Source: Desulfobacteraceae bacterium
Lineage (GTDB): Bacteria > Desulfobacterota > DSM-4660 > Desulfatiglandales > Desulfatiglandaceae
Direction: 5' to 3'
Length of the DNA: 6,398 nucleotides
Assembly: GCA_011048855.1 (NCBI GenBank)
Contig: DSCZ01000513.1
Coordinates: 1-6,398, forward strand
Part shown: in pieces, positions 1 to 6,398 of the stretch
How the letters are laid out: every line of letters begins with the position of its first letter
Numbering within the stretch: position 1 is the first letter of the stretch
The notes under the pieces: model-generated
Told to the model about the DNA's origin: nothing
The model's database searches: none
Seen by the model: only the letters and a program-made list of their open reading frames with translations
Made by a program: the position numbers and the translations under genes

Positions 1-1623
1 GATATACTCATTCAGCCCCAGAGAACGCAGGATCGCCGAGGCCTGGCGCCCCCGGCCACGGCGCCCCTCAATCACCACCGGCGGCAAACCCATCAGCAGA
101 GGATCAAGCATGGACACCGCGCCGGAATGATTGATGGTATCAAGATAAATATCTCCCAGTGAGATCAACGAAAGCAAGTCGTCACGGCTGGCCAGCGGTT
201 TCAAAACCTTCCATCGACTATCATCAAAGCCGAATTGCAGAGCCGTCTCGCGCAAAGATTCCATGAACGTGATTACCGGATAATCTCTCTGCCAATTATG
301 GTTAAACGGATAAAGAAGCAAGCATGAATTCGGGGTCGCGGCCAGAATACGAGCCCACAAAAGACGCATTCCGGGGGTGATTTTATTTAAATTAGCCCCG
401 GAAACGAAAACCACAGCATTTTCGGAAATCTTCAAATCATCTCGACTAAAGATTTTATCCGGACAATTTTTTTCTTTTCGGGGAAGGAATGCATAAGCTT
501 GGGCCGGACCCTCAAGCAAAATCAGTTTCTCCGTATAAGATTTCTGGGCCTCCGGAGGTTCGGTAAAGGTCCCGGAGAGAAAATAGTCGATTTCCTGCAT
601 GCCGGTAGTTACCGGACTGCAGGTTTCCGCCACCTGAATCGGCGCCACCCGGCGTGATGCCAGTAAAACATAAGGACTACTGACGGCGGCAAGATTGGTG
701 GCAAAAACCATAATGCCAATATTCGCTTTACGAATTTCTTGCCGACATAATTCCAGGTTTCGAGGAATGACCGTTAAGCTGGAACATCCCGGAGCAAAAG
801 CAAGAAAATCATCGTGGCTCAGCTCTACCAGCTCTGAAAAGACATGAATTGAAAATCTTGGGCTGCTGAAATATTTAAACAAAGGTAGGGTCACAAATGT
901 TTCGGATCGTTCCGATAACGCCGGCATAAAGATTCCGACTCTCACCTTCGAAGCGGGATCTCCGAAGGATTCACTCACCTCGAACCTTTGCCGTAAGGTG
1001 ATATCACGGCTCCTTCTGGACAGGATCTCAGCCCGCAGCACCATAACCGAGAGCAAATCGTTATCTGAAAAATATAGCTTGGATGGGTTTTGAAACTCGT
1101 AGAAGTACTCGATAAGCAGCTCCCTGCGTCCTCGATTGCTCTCCTCTTCATCCATCGCTAAAGCATGAAAGATCCGGACTAACTCCAAATAATAAGTAAA
1201 ACAGAAATCCGGCTCATCTTTCTCCAGCATCAGCAAGGGCTGGCGGAGCATCAGATAAACAACGACTTTGACAAGCTCCAGCGGCGCCATGGCAAGCAAC
1301 TCACCCGAGCTTAGAACACATTTAATTCTATGAGAGGGGAAATAAAGATGGGTAACCAACCAGACCGGAAGCAATCGACCTAAATTTCGTTCCTGGACAC
1401 AGATTGACAAAAGACCGTCAGCCAAGGCTCGTTCTTTCGACGACAGTTTAATATGGGGGAGCTCGGATTTGGCCAGCTTAAAAAAGATTCGGCTCTCATC
1501 CGTCGCAAAATAATCGTTAAGAGAAAAACCTGGTTTGAGCAGTTTTACCGTGAGTTCTTTTCTCATCCTCCGATAATTTTGCTTGATTTGATACACTTCT
1601 ACGGAGTCGACATTTACCAGCAT
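1..1623 (-). CDS. GT41 (O-GlcNAc transferase/SPINDLY)-like glycosyltransferase, C-terminus cut by window edge
   Basis: The frame is open from the ATG at 1623 to the window edge (541 codons, no stop), so the C-terminus is missing. An in-frame TGA at 1635-1633 makes 1623 the first possible ATG, preceded by GGGTGAGAGAG. Residues 1-220 look helical and lack recognisable TPR repeats. The catalytic half follows the GT41 order: RVGIFMPALSERSETF near 228, APIQVAETCSPVTTG at 327-341, IDYFLSG at 345, NLNKITP at 411-417 (K414 matches the UDP-contacting lysine of human OGT), LWARILAATPNS at 422, then DIYLDTINHSGAVSMLD at 491-507 with D507 matching the conserved C-terminal aspartate. The histidine pair of OGT (HPTSH) is replaced by SERSET, and HTTG by AVSM. 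Family membership is fairly secure. The donor sugar and whether the acceptor is a protein or a glycan are unknown. It is last in the operon as seen, probably cytoplasmic. Confidence 0.85.
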   Translation of the reverse strand, partial: MLVNVDSVEVYQIKQNYRRMRKELTVKLLKPGFSLNDYFATDESRIFFKLAKSELPHIKLSSKERALADGLLSICVQERNLGRLLPVWLVTHLYFPSHRIKCVLSSGELLAMAPLELVKVVVYLMLRQPLLMLEKDEPDFCFTYYLELVRIFHALAMDEEESNRGRRELLIEYFYEFQNPSKLYFSDNDLLSVMVLRAEILSRRSRDITLRQRFEVSESFGDPASKVRVGIFMPALSERSETFVTLPLFKYFSSPRFSIHVFSELVELSHDDFLAFAPGCSSLTVIPRNLELCRQEIRKANIGIMVFATNLAAVSSPYVLLASRRVAPIQVAETCSPVTTGMQEIDYFLSGTFTEPPEAQKSYTEKLILLEGPAQAYAFLPRKEKNCPDKIFSRDDLKISENAVVFVSGANLNKITPGMRLLWARILAATPNSCLLLYPFNHNWQRDYPVITFMESLRETALQFGFDDSRWKVLKPLASRDDLLSLISLGDIYLDTINHSGAVSMLDPLLMGLPPVVIEGRRGRGRQASAILRSLGLNEYI

Positions 1624-1627
1624 AAAA

Positions 1628-1638
1628 CTCTCTCACCC
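1628..1638 (-). promoter_or_regulatory. Ribosome-binding site of the GT41-like gene
   Basis: Reading leftward, GGGTGAGAGAG lies 4 nt before the ATG at 1623. It overlaps the in-frame TGA that rules out any longer start. The GGTGA part matches the anti-Shine-Dalgarno tail but sits about 9 nt from the ATG; the purine run GAGAG is nearer. It supports 1623 over the later ATG at 1566, whose GGAGG directly touches the start codon. Confidence 0.5.
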
Positions 1639-1654
1639 AGCTGATATACATTTT

Positions 1655-1691
1655 CCCAAGCTCCAAGGATGGTCCATCCTAACCTTTTGGG
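1655..1691. repeat. Nested inverted repeat in the 101-nt gap between the GT4 and GT41-like genes
   Basis: A 15-bp palindrome, AGGATGG-T-CCATCCT, occupies 1666-1680 (7-bp arms, one central base). It is flanked by a second pair, CCCAA at 1655-1659 and TTGGG at 1687-1691, separated from the inner arms by unmatched 6-nt stretches. In RNA this could fold as a 6-bp stem with a 3-nt loop, an internal loop and a 5-bp outer stem. No T-run follows on either side, so it does not look like an intrinsic terminator. It lies about 30-70 nt upstream of the next start codon, where a weak mRNA structure or a protein-binding site would be plausible. It could also be chance. Confidence 0.35.
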
Positions 1692-1724
1692 ATCATTCTC
1701 ATTTCTTTCACAACCGACGAAGGC

Positions 1725-3062
1725 TCAAAAAATCGATACGCTACCGTTGCGACTAAGTTTTTCGGCCATTCTGAAATCATCCGTCAAAATTTCCGCCGGC
1801 ACGCCTTCAAGCATCTCCTGTGAAAACGTTTGCAGGCTTTGCTGCCATGAAACCAGTACTGCGTCATAAACATTTTCATAGGCAGACGCCACCAAACTGT
1901 GATCAAAGAGAGTCAAGGCCTTGCGCCTGGCGTTGATACTGAAAGTTTTTAACAGGTCACGATTAAAGGAGACCGCCAATAAGGCCCGACACAGTTCAAC
2001 CAAGTCACAATAACCTGTCACCAAACCATCGACTCCATGGCCGACAATCTCAGGCACACCACCAACATTGAAAGCAAGCACCGGAACCCCGCAGGCGAGG
2101 GCTTCGATCAAAACCAAAGGGCAGTTTTCCGCAACTGAAGTCATCAAATAGACATCCATCGCCGAATAAACCAAGGCCATCTCCGCCTCGCTACCAACCG
2201 CCGGCAGATTAATTATCCTGCCGTTATATTCAATGGTTTTATTGGGGTTGCCGGCACTAATGTAATAACCATCCGAAACCTCTTCAAAAAAAACCTTCAG
2301 CGCCGCCAACGTATACTCTCCACCTTTCCAGGAATTTTTCAAGCTGCCCCCGTGAGCAACCCCACCGACCAAAAAGCCATTTTCGGGCAGGCCGAGTTTT
2401 TTTCGAGCCGCGAGCCGATCGTAAGGCTTAAAAACTTCAGTATCAATTCCATTAGGGATCACAGATAAAGGGTGATCTCGCAAAATACTGCATTGAACCT
2501 TGTCGGCAAGCCATCGCGAGGGAGCCACCACATTAAAACCGGCATGCTGATAAATAAATCTTTTATCGCCAAGCAACCGTGACGCGCTATCCGTTTTAAT
2601 CGCAGGATAGGTCTTCAGATTAGGGCAGGGACTACAGGAAAAACGCCATTTCTCACAGCCAAAAGAATGGGCGCAATGCCCGGTCAAGGCCTGCATGTCA
2701 TGCAGCGTCCAAACTATGGGCTTCATTCGACCAAGCAGCAGAAGGGTAAAAGGGTTGAAATAACCGCCATGCAGATTATGCAGATGCAAAACGTCGGCTC
2801 GCCGCAACAAGTCGTTGTCCACCAGATAGTGGCTTCCTTGTATGTCATAATAAAGAAGGCCTTTCATCTGAAATTCATCACGCGTTGCTTGATGCGGGCA
2901 CTGGCGAAAAGGGATCGGATGGCTATAGGAAGCGGAGGTTTCTTTCTTAGCCACCAGCATTACCGAGTCGTGACCCAGGTTCAGCTGGGCCTGACATAGA
3001 CGCAAAGCAACCCGGGCAGCCCCTCCGCTTTTCTCCAGCGTGTTAATATGAAGAATTTTCAC
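1725..3062 (-). CDS. GT4-type glycosyltransferase, complete
   Basis: This 445-residue protein starts at a GTG (3062) with AGGTGA three bases upstream, and ends at a TGA. It has the GT-B layout of family GT4 retaining transferases. The N-terminal half opens with MKILHINTLEKSGGAARVA, where the GGA loop is typical of sugar-nucleotide enzymes. It continues with LHLHNLHGGYFN near 92-103 and TLHDMQALTGHC at 119-130, followed by a Cys cluster (C130, C136, C143, C146), a pattern I recall from WcaC-like colanic acid transferases. The C-terminal half has APSRWLADK at 180, VIPNGIDTEVF at 201-211, and the donor-site EX7E motif E312/E320 within AENCPLVLIEALACGVPV, then GGVPEIV at 334-340. No signal peptide or membrane segment is visible, so it is probably a cytosolic enzyme working at the inner membrane. 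It begins 25 nt after the upstream multidomain gene, which suggests co-transcription. Donor and acceptor cannot be predicted. Confidence 0.93.
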   Translation of the reverse strand: MKILHINTLEKSGGAARVALRLCQAQLNLGHDSVMLVAKKETSASYSHPIPFRQCPHQATRDEFQMKGLLYYDIQGSHYLVDNDLLRRADVLHLHNLHGGYFNPFTLLLLGRMKPIVWTLHDMQALTGHCAHSFGCEKWRFSCSPCPNLKTYPAIKTDSASRLLGDKRFIYQHAGFNVVAPSRWLADKVQCSILRDHPLSVIPNGIDTEVFKPYDRLAARKKLGLPENGFLVGGVAHGGSLKNSWKGGEYTLAALKVFFEEVSDGYYISAGNPNKTIEYNGRIINLPAVGSEAEMALVYSAMDVYLMTSVAENCPLVLIEALACGVPVLAFNVGGVPEIVGHGVDGLVTGYCDLVELCRALLAVSFNRDLLKTFSINARRKALTLFDHSLVASAYENVYDAVLVSWQQSLQTFSQEMLEGVPAEILTDDFRMAEKLSRNGSVSIF

Positions 3063-3065
3063 TGC

Positions 3066-3071
3066 TCACCT
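3066..3071 (-). promoter_or_regulatory. Ribosome-binding site supporting a GTG start for the GT4 gene
   Basis: AGGTGA, read leftward, lies 3 nt before the GTG at 3062. It matches the downstream part of the consensus AAGGAGGTGA, which places the core at normal spacing. It supports the GTG start, since the encoded MKILHINT is the usual GT4 N-terminal beta strand. Confidence 0.6.
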
Positions 3072-3087
3072 GATAGTCGGTAACAAA

Positions 3088-6000
3088 TCAACAACTGTTT
3101 CTGGGATTTAGAAGCTCTTCCTGTTTTTGTCTGCGAGAGTTCAACTCGATTCTATCTCGATCTCTGGCATTTCCAGTCAGCCAACCGATAAAAACTTCTT
3201 TATCCCAGTTTCTTACCAACCGCCGGGGAACCGCAAAACCATCAAAAGTCAGACCCAGATCTTTCTGAATATTGGCAATGCCAAATTCAAAACCCGCCTT
3301 TTTCACCAGGTCTTTGGTTCCTTCCGTAAAATCTCCCTGCCCCCCATAGGGGTAAGAAAAAACCCGAATCGGCTTTTCCAAGATTCTCTCTAAAGACTCT
3401 TTCGATCGTAATATTTCCTGGAATTGTTCCGCCTCAGACAAAACCGACAAACGACTGTGACTGACCGTATGAGCGCCGATTTCAATCAGAGGCGACGCCG
3501 ACAACGCCCGCAACTGCTGTTCATCCAAAACCCGATGCAATGGCCTCGGAGGGACTCCACCACCAGCCCAGTCATACAGTTTATCGATAAAAACGTCGAT
3601 TTCCGACACCGGGCTGTTACGCAGGAAAGCGGCAATCTCATCGTGCGCCTGCAAACGCTCCGCAAGGGTAACCGTAGGCCAACCTTTTTCATTGCCGGCG
3701 TTATCACAGAAAACGATTCTATCGGGAAGCAGACCGTCGGCACGCAAAAACAACCTCTCCAAGGCATCCCACCAAAACTCCTTACGGCTGCCGAGCATGC
3801 CAGAAGTAACAAATACGGTCGCGGGGATTCCATATTTTTCCAGCAGGGGCAAGGCCTTGACCAGGTTATCCACGTATCCGTCATCAAAGGTAAGGGCGAT
3901 AGAACCAGGCATTAAGCTACCGGATTGAACCGCTTTTAACATCTCCACTAAAGGCAGTACCGGGAAGTCCCTTTTCAAGATCTGCAGATGAGCTTCGAAA
4001 TTAGCCGGACTAACCGTCAAAAGATTACGATCCAGCACATCCTCCGCCACGCGATGATAAATCAACACCATGCCGGATCTCTCACCCCCGCCACTGACGC
4101 TCGTCCGCCGGGCTCCGTCCGGCTTCGTGATCCTGGCGGTTACCAACAGCTGATAGTCGGGGTCGTGAAAATCCGCAACCCCGGCCGGCAAATCTTCGAA
4201 CGCCAGACCATCAAGAAAAGCTTTGGCAACCGCGACATTTCCGTAGGTTTGAACTGCGAAATCAGCTTCCGGCCTTAGAGTGCCGATCAAGGTTTCCATG
4301 CTTTTGTTGGTAAAACGCCAATACTCCCCCCAGCGCTCCATGTCATAACGCGAAATCTGGCTGATTCCAGATGCGGTCAACAGTATACTGCCGCCTGGTT
4401 TTAGAGCCTTGTAAGCATGTTTCAAGGCAGACCCAAAATCATAAATCATCTGCAGGGTCTGGGTCAGGAGAATACAATCATACTTTTCCTGAGAAATGTT
4501 TACTCCGCTGGCCAGATTTCCGACCAAGGTTATGCCTTTCCCCGGAGTAACTCCCAAAACGGTAATCGAATCTATATTTTTGCCGAATTTCGAGGTATAA
4601 TTTTTGTCCGCGATCTCTAAAACGTGTCCGTGGATAAAGGAATCGTTCGCACGCATAAAAACATCGATATAATAACGATCGACCGGAGTACCCCGATCAA
4701 AACCAAATTGACGAGAAACAGGCCTGACGGCAAAACTATCATTTTCCGTGCCGAATTCACCGGGTTGTTTTGGTTTGAACAAACGAATGCCGTAAATTAA
4801 AAGAAAAAAACGAGACCGCTCATTTAATGAAAATGGCGGTTTGGTCTGCGGATTGGTAAGTTTATCAAAATCATGCAGAAGATAACGAAAGCCGGCACGA
4901 TCAAGAATCGACAAAATGGTATGCAAACGTTGCCCGACTTCCGGGAAACCGTGATATTCGATCACCATTTCGTTGATTTTGGGTAAGAGATCTGCACTAT
5001 CTTTTAAAACTTCTAACTCAGCGCCCTCTATATTGAGTTTCAGGAAATCGACCCCATTTTGCAAATATGGCCTTAACCCGGTAACTTTGATTGAACCAGC
5101 CCCTCCTTCGCCGACGAAGATTGAGCTACCGTCAGAATGATCCGAAGTAAATGCCATTTCCCCATCCCGATCAAACAAACCAGCGGCGATAACTTCAATA
5201 TCGTAAAAGCCATTAATCTCAATATTTTTCCGCAATAAACCGAGTGATTCCGGATCCGGTTCAAAGGCGGTTATTCTGGCTTTGGGGTAAAGCTGTTTGA
5301 CCATCAGGCTGAATAGTCCGATATGGCTCCCACCATCGATAACAATCGGTTCAGAAGATTTACTCTTGAATGTGTAAATACCGTAAATAAAAATATCCTT
5401 AGCCGCCATGTAAAAAGAAAGAAGGTCATGACAAAAAATTGTCAGGCCTCGGTAAGCAACTTGCCAACGACCAAAACGACATTTTTGGGCCACGGCCAAA
5501 ACGTCTGATAAATCGTCTTGGGCTCGCAGGCGGGTAAACTTATCAGCCGAACGGGATAAATCAGGGACGACCCTATCAGTGACATGCCTTTTTATAATAT
5601 TATCCAGCTTTTCAACCTGCGCCGCTATTGAGTGATCACGCCAACATCTTTCCTGACCGCGCTGGGCTATTGCGTCCCGCTCTTTATCGTGCTCAAGGTA
5701 ATAATAAATCTTTTCTACGGCTTCCTCGGCATCTGAATAAGTCTCAACCTCGACTCCCGGCTGAAAATAATTCTCAAGTCCCTCCTCCCTACCAGTCAAC
5801 AGAAAAACACCGCTCCCCGTGGTTTCAAACAAACGCATATTTCCGGCCTCAGGCAAGATACCAGCGTTAACAGCGATTTTCCCTCCCTGAAGGGCCTTAT
5901 GCATAGCTAAACCAAAACATGGAGGATGACAACAGGCCAAAACCTCCTCAGGCATTCGCCGCCGATCTCCCATCAGATAAAGCCCTAAGCTAAAACCTCC

Positions 6001-6398
6001 CGGCTTGGTCGCTTCGCGAGCCAAAGTCTGAAGGAACTTATTTCGTTTTTCATGAAGCGCGGACCACTGACCGACGAATACGACATCGTGTAAAATTTCT
6101 TTCCGTGAATCGCCCGCCAACCATTCAACAAATCCAGGATAAAAAAATTCAGTTTCTAAAGCCCCTAAGTTCAGAGCTTGCCGGCGACTATCGGAAAAAT
6201 TCGACAAAATTATATCGTAACCGCGCCAATCCAGATTGTCGGGGATGTACTCTCCAGCCCAACCGATTATCAAAGGAGGTTTCCAAGGCAGGCTCCGAAA
6301 AAAACGCCCATCAAACATAAACGCGTCACTGGCAACAACCACATCCGGTTTAAATACTTTGATCTGCAACGCAAGAACTTCAAAGGGCCAATTTCCGC
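3088..6398 (-). CDS. Multidomain glycan enzyme: CgeB-like glycosyltransferase, FkbM methyltransferase, class I methyltransferase, NodB polysaccharide deacetylase (N-terminus outside window)
   Basis: One uninterrupted frame runs from the window edge to a TGA at 3090-3088. Numbering here is from the TTG at 6369, giving 1093 residues, but the frame stays open upstream (WPFEVLALQIK) and that TTG lies inside a conserved strand, so the true start is outside. Domains: (1) about 1-262, C-terminal part of a CgeB-like glycosyltransferase, with QIKVFKPDVVVASD, then NAGILPEAGNMRLFETTGSG around 168-186 and a GREEGLENYF region; (2) about 295-530, FkbM methyltransferase with VIDGGSHIGLFS at 343, FEPDP at 369 and FLKLNIEGAELEVL at 442; (3) about 552-745, a second SAM methyltransferase with FGFDRGTPVDRYY, LLTQTLQMIYD at 634 and LKPGGSILLT at 656, but a degenerate motif I (LEIADKNYTSKFG); (4) about 766-1065, NodB deacetylase with LTFDDGY at 826 (D829, D830), HTVSH at 967-971 and FSYPYGG at 1004, so the metal ligands look intact. 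A basic tail ends it. Probable role: building and decorating a surface or protein-linked glycan. The substrate is unknown. Confidence 0.9.
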   Translation of the reverse strand, partial: GNWPFEVLALQIKVFKPDVVVASDAFMFDGRFFRSLPWKPPLIIGWAGEYIPDNLDWRGYDIILSNFSDSRRQALNLGALETEFFYPGFVEWLAGDSRKEILHDVVFVGQWSALHEKRNKFLQTLAREATKPGGFSLGLYLMGDRRRMPEEVLACCHPPCFGLAMHKALQGGKIAVNAGILPEAGNMRLFETTGSGVFLLTGREEGLENYFQPGVEVETYSDAEEAVEKIYYYLEHDKERDAIAQRGQERCWRDHSIAAQVEKLDNIIKRHVTDRVVPDLSRSADKFTRLRAQDDLSDVLAVAQKCRFGRWQVAYRGLTIFCHDLLSFYMAAKDIFIYGIYTFKSKSSEPIVIDGGSHIGLFSLMVKQLYPKARITAFEPDPESLGLLRKNIEINGFYDIEVIAAGLFDRDGEMAFTSDHSDGSSIFVGEGGAGSIKVTGLRPYLQNGVDFLKLNIEGAELEVLKDSADLLPKINEMVIEYHGFPEVGQRLHTILSILDRAGFRYLLHDFDKLTNPQTKPPFSLNERSRFFLLIYGIRLFKPKQPGEFGTENDSFAVRPVSRQFGFDRGTPVDRYYIDVFMRANDSFIHGHVLEIADKNYTSKFGKNIDSITVLGVTPGKGITLVGNLASGVNISQEKYDCILLTQTLQMIYDFGSALKHAYKALKPGGSILLTASGISQISRYDMERWGEYWRFTNKSMETLIGTLRPEADFAVQTYGNVAVAKAFLDGLAFEDLPAGVADFHDPDYQLLVTARITKPDGARRTSVSGGGERSGMVLIYHRVAEDVLDRNLLTVSPANFEAHLQILKRDFPVLPLVEMLKAVQSGSLMPGSIALTFDDGYVDNLVKALPLLEKYGIPATVFVTSGMLGSRKEFWWDALERLFLRADGLLPDRIVFCDNAGNEKGWPTVTLAERLQAHDEIAAFLRNSPVSEIDVFIDKLYDWAGGGVPPRPLHRVLDEQQLRALSASPLIEIGAHTVSHSRLSVLSEAEQFQEILRSKESLERILEKPIRVFSYPYGGQGDFTEGTKDLVKKAGFEFGIANIQKDLGLTFDGFAVPRRLVRNWDKEVFIGWLTGNARDRDRIELNSRRQKQEELLNPRNSC

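Noticed and set aside
1564..1566. Alternative ATG start for the GT41-like gene after CGGAGG
   Set aside because: GGAGG directly abuts this ATG with no spacer, too close for ribosome positioning. The upstream ATG at 1623 has a usable purine-rich site, although the later start cannot be fully excluded.
1640..1664. Promoter-like TATATC with an upstream TTGGAG in the 101-nt gap
   Set aside because: The spacing between the two hexamers is about 12 nt, too short for a sigma-70 promoter. The gene is more simply read as part of the operon.
1655..1691. Intrinsic terminator at the nested inverted repeat
   Set aside because: No run of T follows the repeat on either strand within a few bases, and the inner stem has an interrupted outer extension.
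1453..1869. Two short plus-strand frames over the gene 2 / gene 3 junction
   Set aside because: They overlap the N-terminus of the GT41-like gene and the C-terminus of the GT4 gene on the opposite strand. No ribosome-binding site or conserved motif was found.
2667..2999. 110-codon plus-strand reading frame
   Set aside because: It is antisense to the N-terminal domain of the GT4 transferase and encodes nothing recognisable.
3486..3887. 133-codon minus-strand frame within the deacetylase region
   Set aside because: It is an out-of-frame reading of the same strand. The other frame carries the TFDDG and HTVSH motifs, while this one is rich in Cys, Arg and Met with no domain.
3424..3915. 163-codon plus-strand reading frame
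   Set aside because: It lies antisense to the well-supported NodB deacetylase domain, its product (many Arg and Gln, no family motif) is not recognisable, and there is no start context. It is a shadow frame.
6367..6369. TTG as the start codon of the multidomain gene
   Set aside because: The frame stays open to the window edge and the residues before it (WPFEVLALQIK) continue a conserved glycosyltransferase segment. No ribosome-binding site precedes it. The gene is 5'-truncated by the window.

Overview
The window holds one leftward (minus-strand) run of three tightly packed genes for surface-glycan or protein-glycan synthesis. The first and last genes run off the window edges. Read in the direction of transcription, they are: (1) a very large multidomain protein (6398 to 3088, N-terminus outside the window) that joins a CgeB-like glycosyltransferase, an FkbM-family methyltransferase, a second class I SAM-dependent methyltransferase and a NodB-type polysaccharide deacetylase; (2) a complete GT4-type glycosyltransferase (3062 to 1725); and (3) a GT41 (O-GlcNAc transferase/SPINDLY)-like glycosyltransferase without visible TPR repeats (1623 to 1, C-terminus outside the window).

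The gaps are 25 nt and 101 nt. I see no convincing terminator or promoter in either, so the genes are probably co-transcribed. The 101-nt gap carries a short nested inverted repeat and the ribosome-binding site of the third gene. No RNA gene, insertion sequence, CRISPR array or attachment site was seen. Plus-strand reading frames are shadows of the minus-strand genes.

The gene content (GT4, CgeB-like and SPINDLY-like transferases, FkbM methyltransferase, deacetylase) is typical of bacterial glycosylation clusters: O-antigen or capsule loci and flagellin or S-layer glycosylation islands. By eye the base composition is moderate (a little under 50% GC). I suspect a Gram-negative bacterium such as a member of the Desulfobacterota or another proteobacterial lineage, but no taxonomic marker is present and this is only a guess.

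Inferred division of labour: the GT4 and CgeB-like enzymes add sugars to a growing glycan, the FkbM and second methyltransferase domains methylate it, and the deacetylase domain removes N- or O-acetyl groups. The GT41-like enzyme may transfer a sugar to protein or act as another glycan transferase. The fusion of one transferase and three modifying domains in one chain is the most unusual feature of the window.
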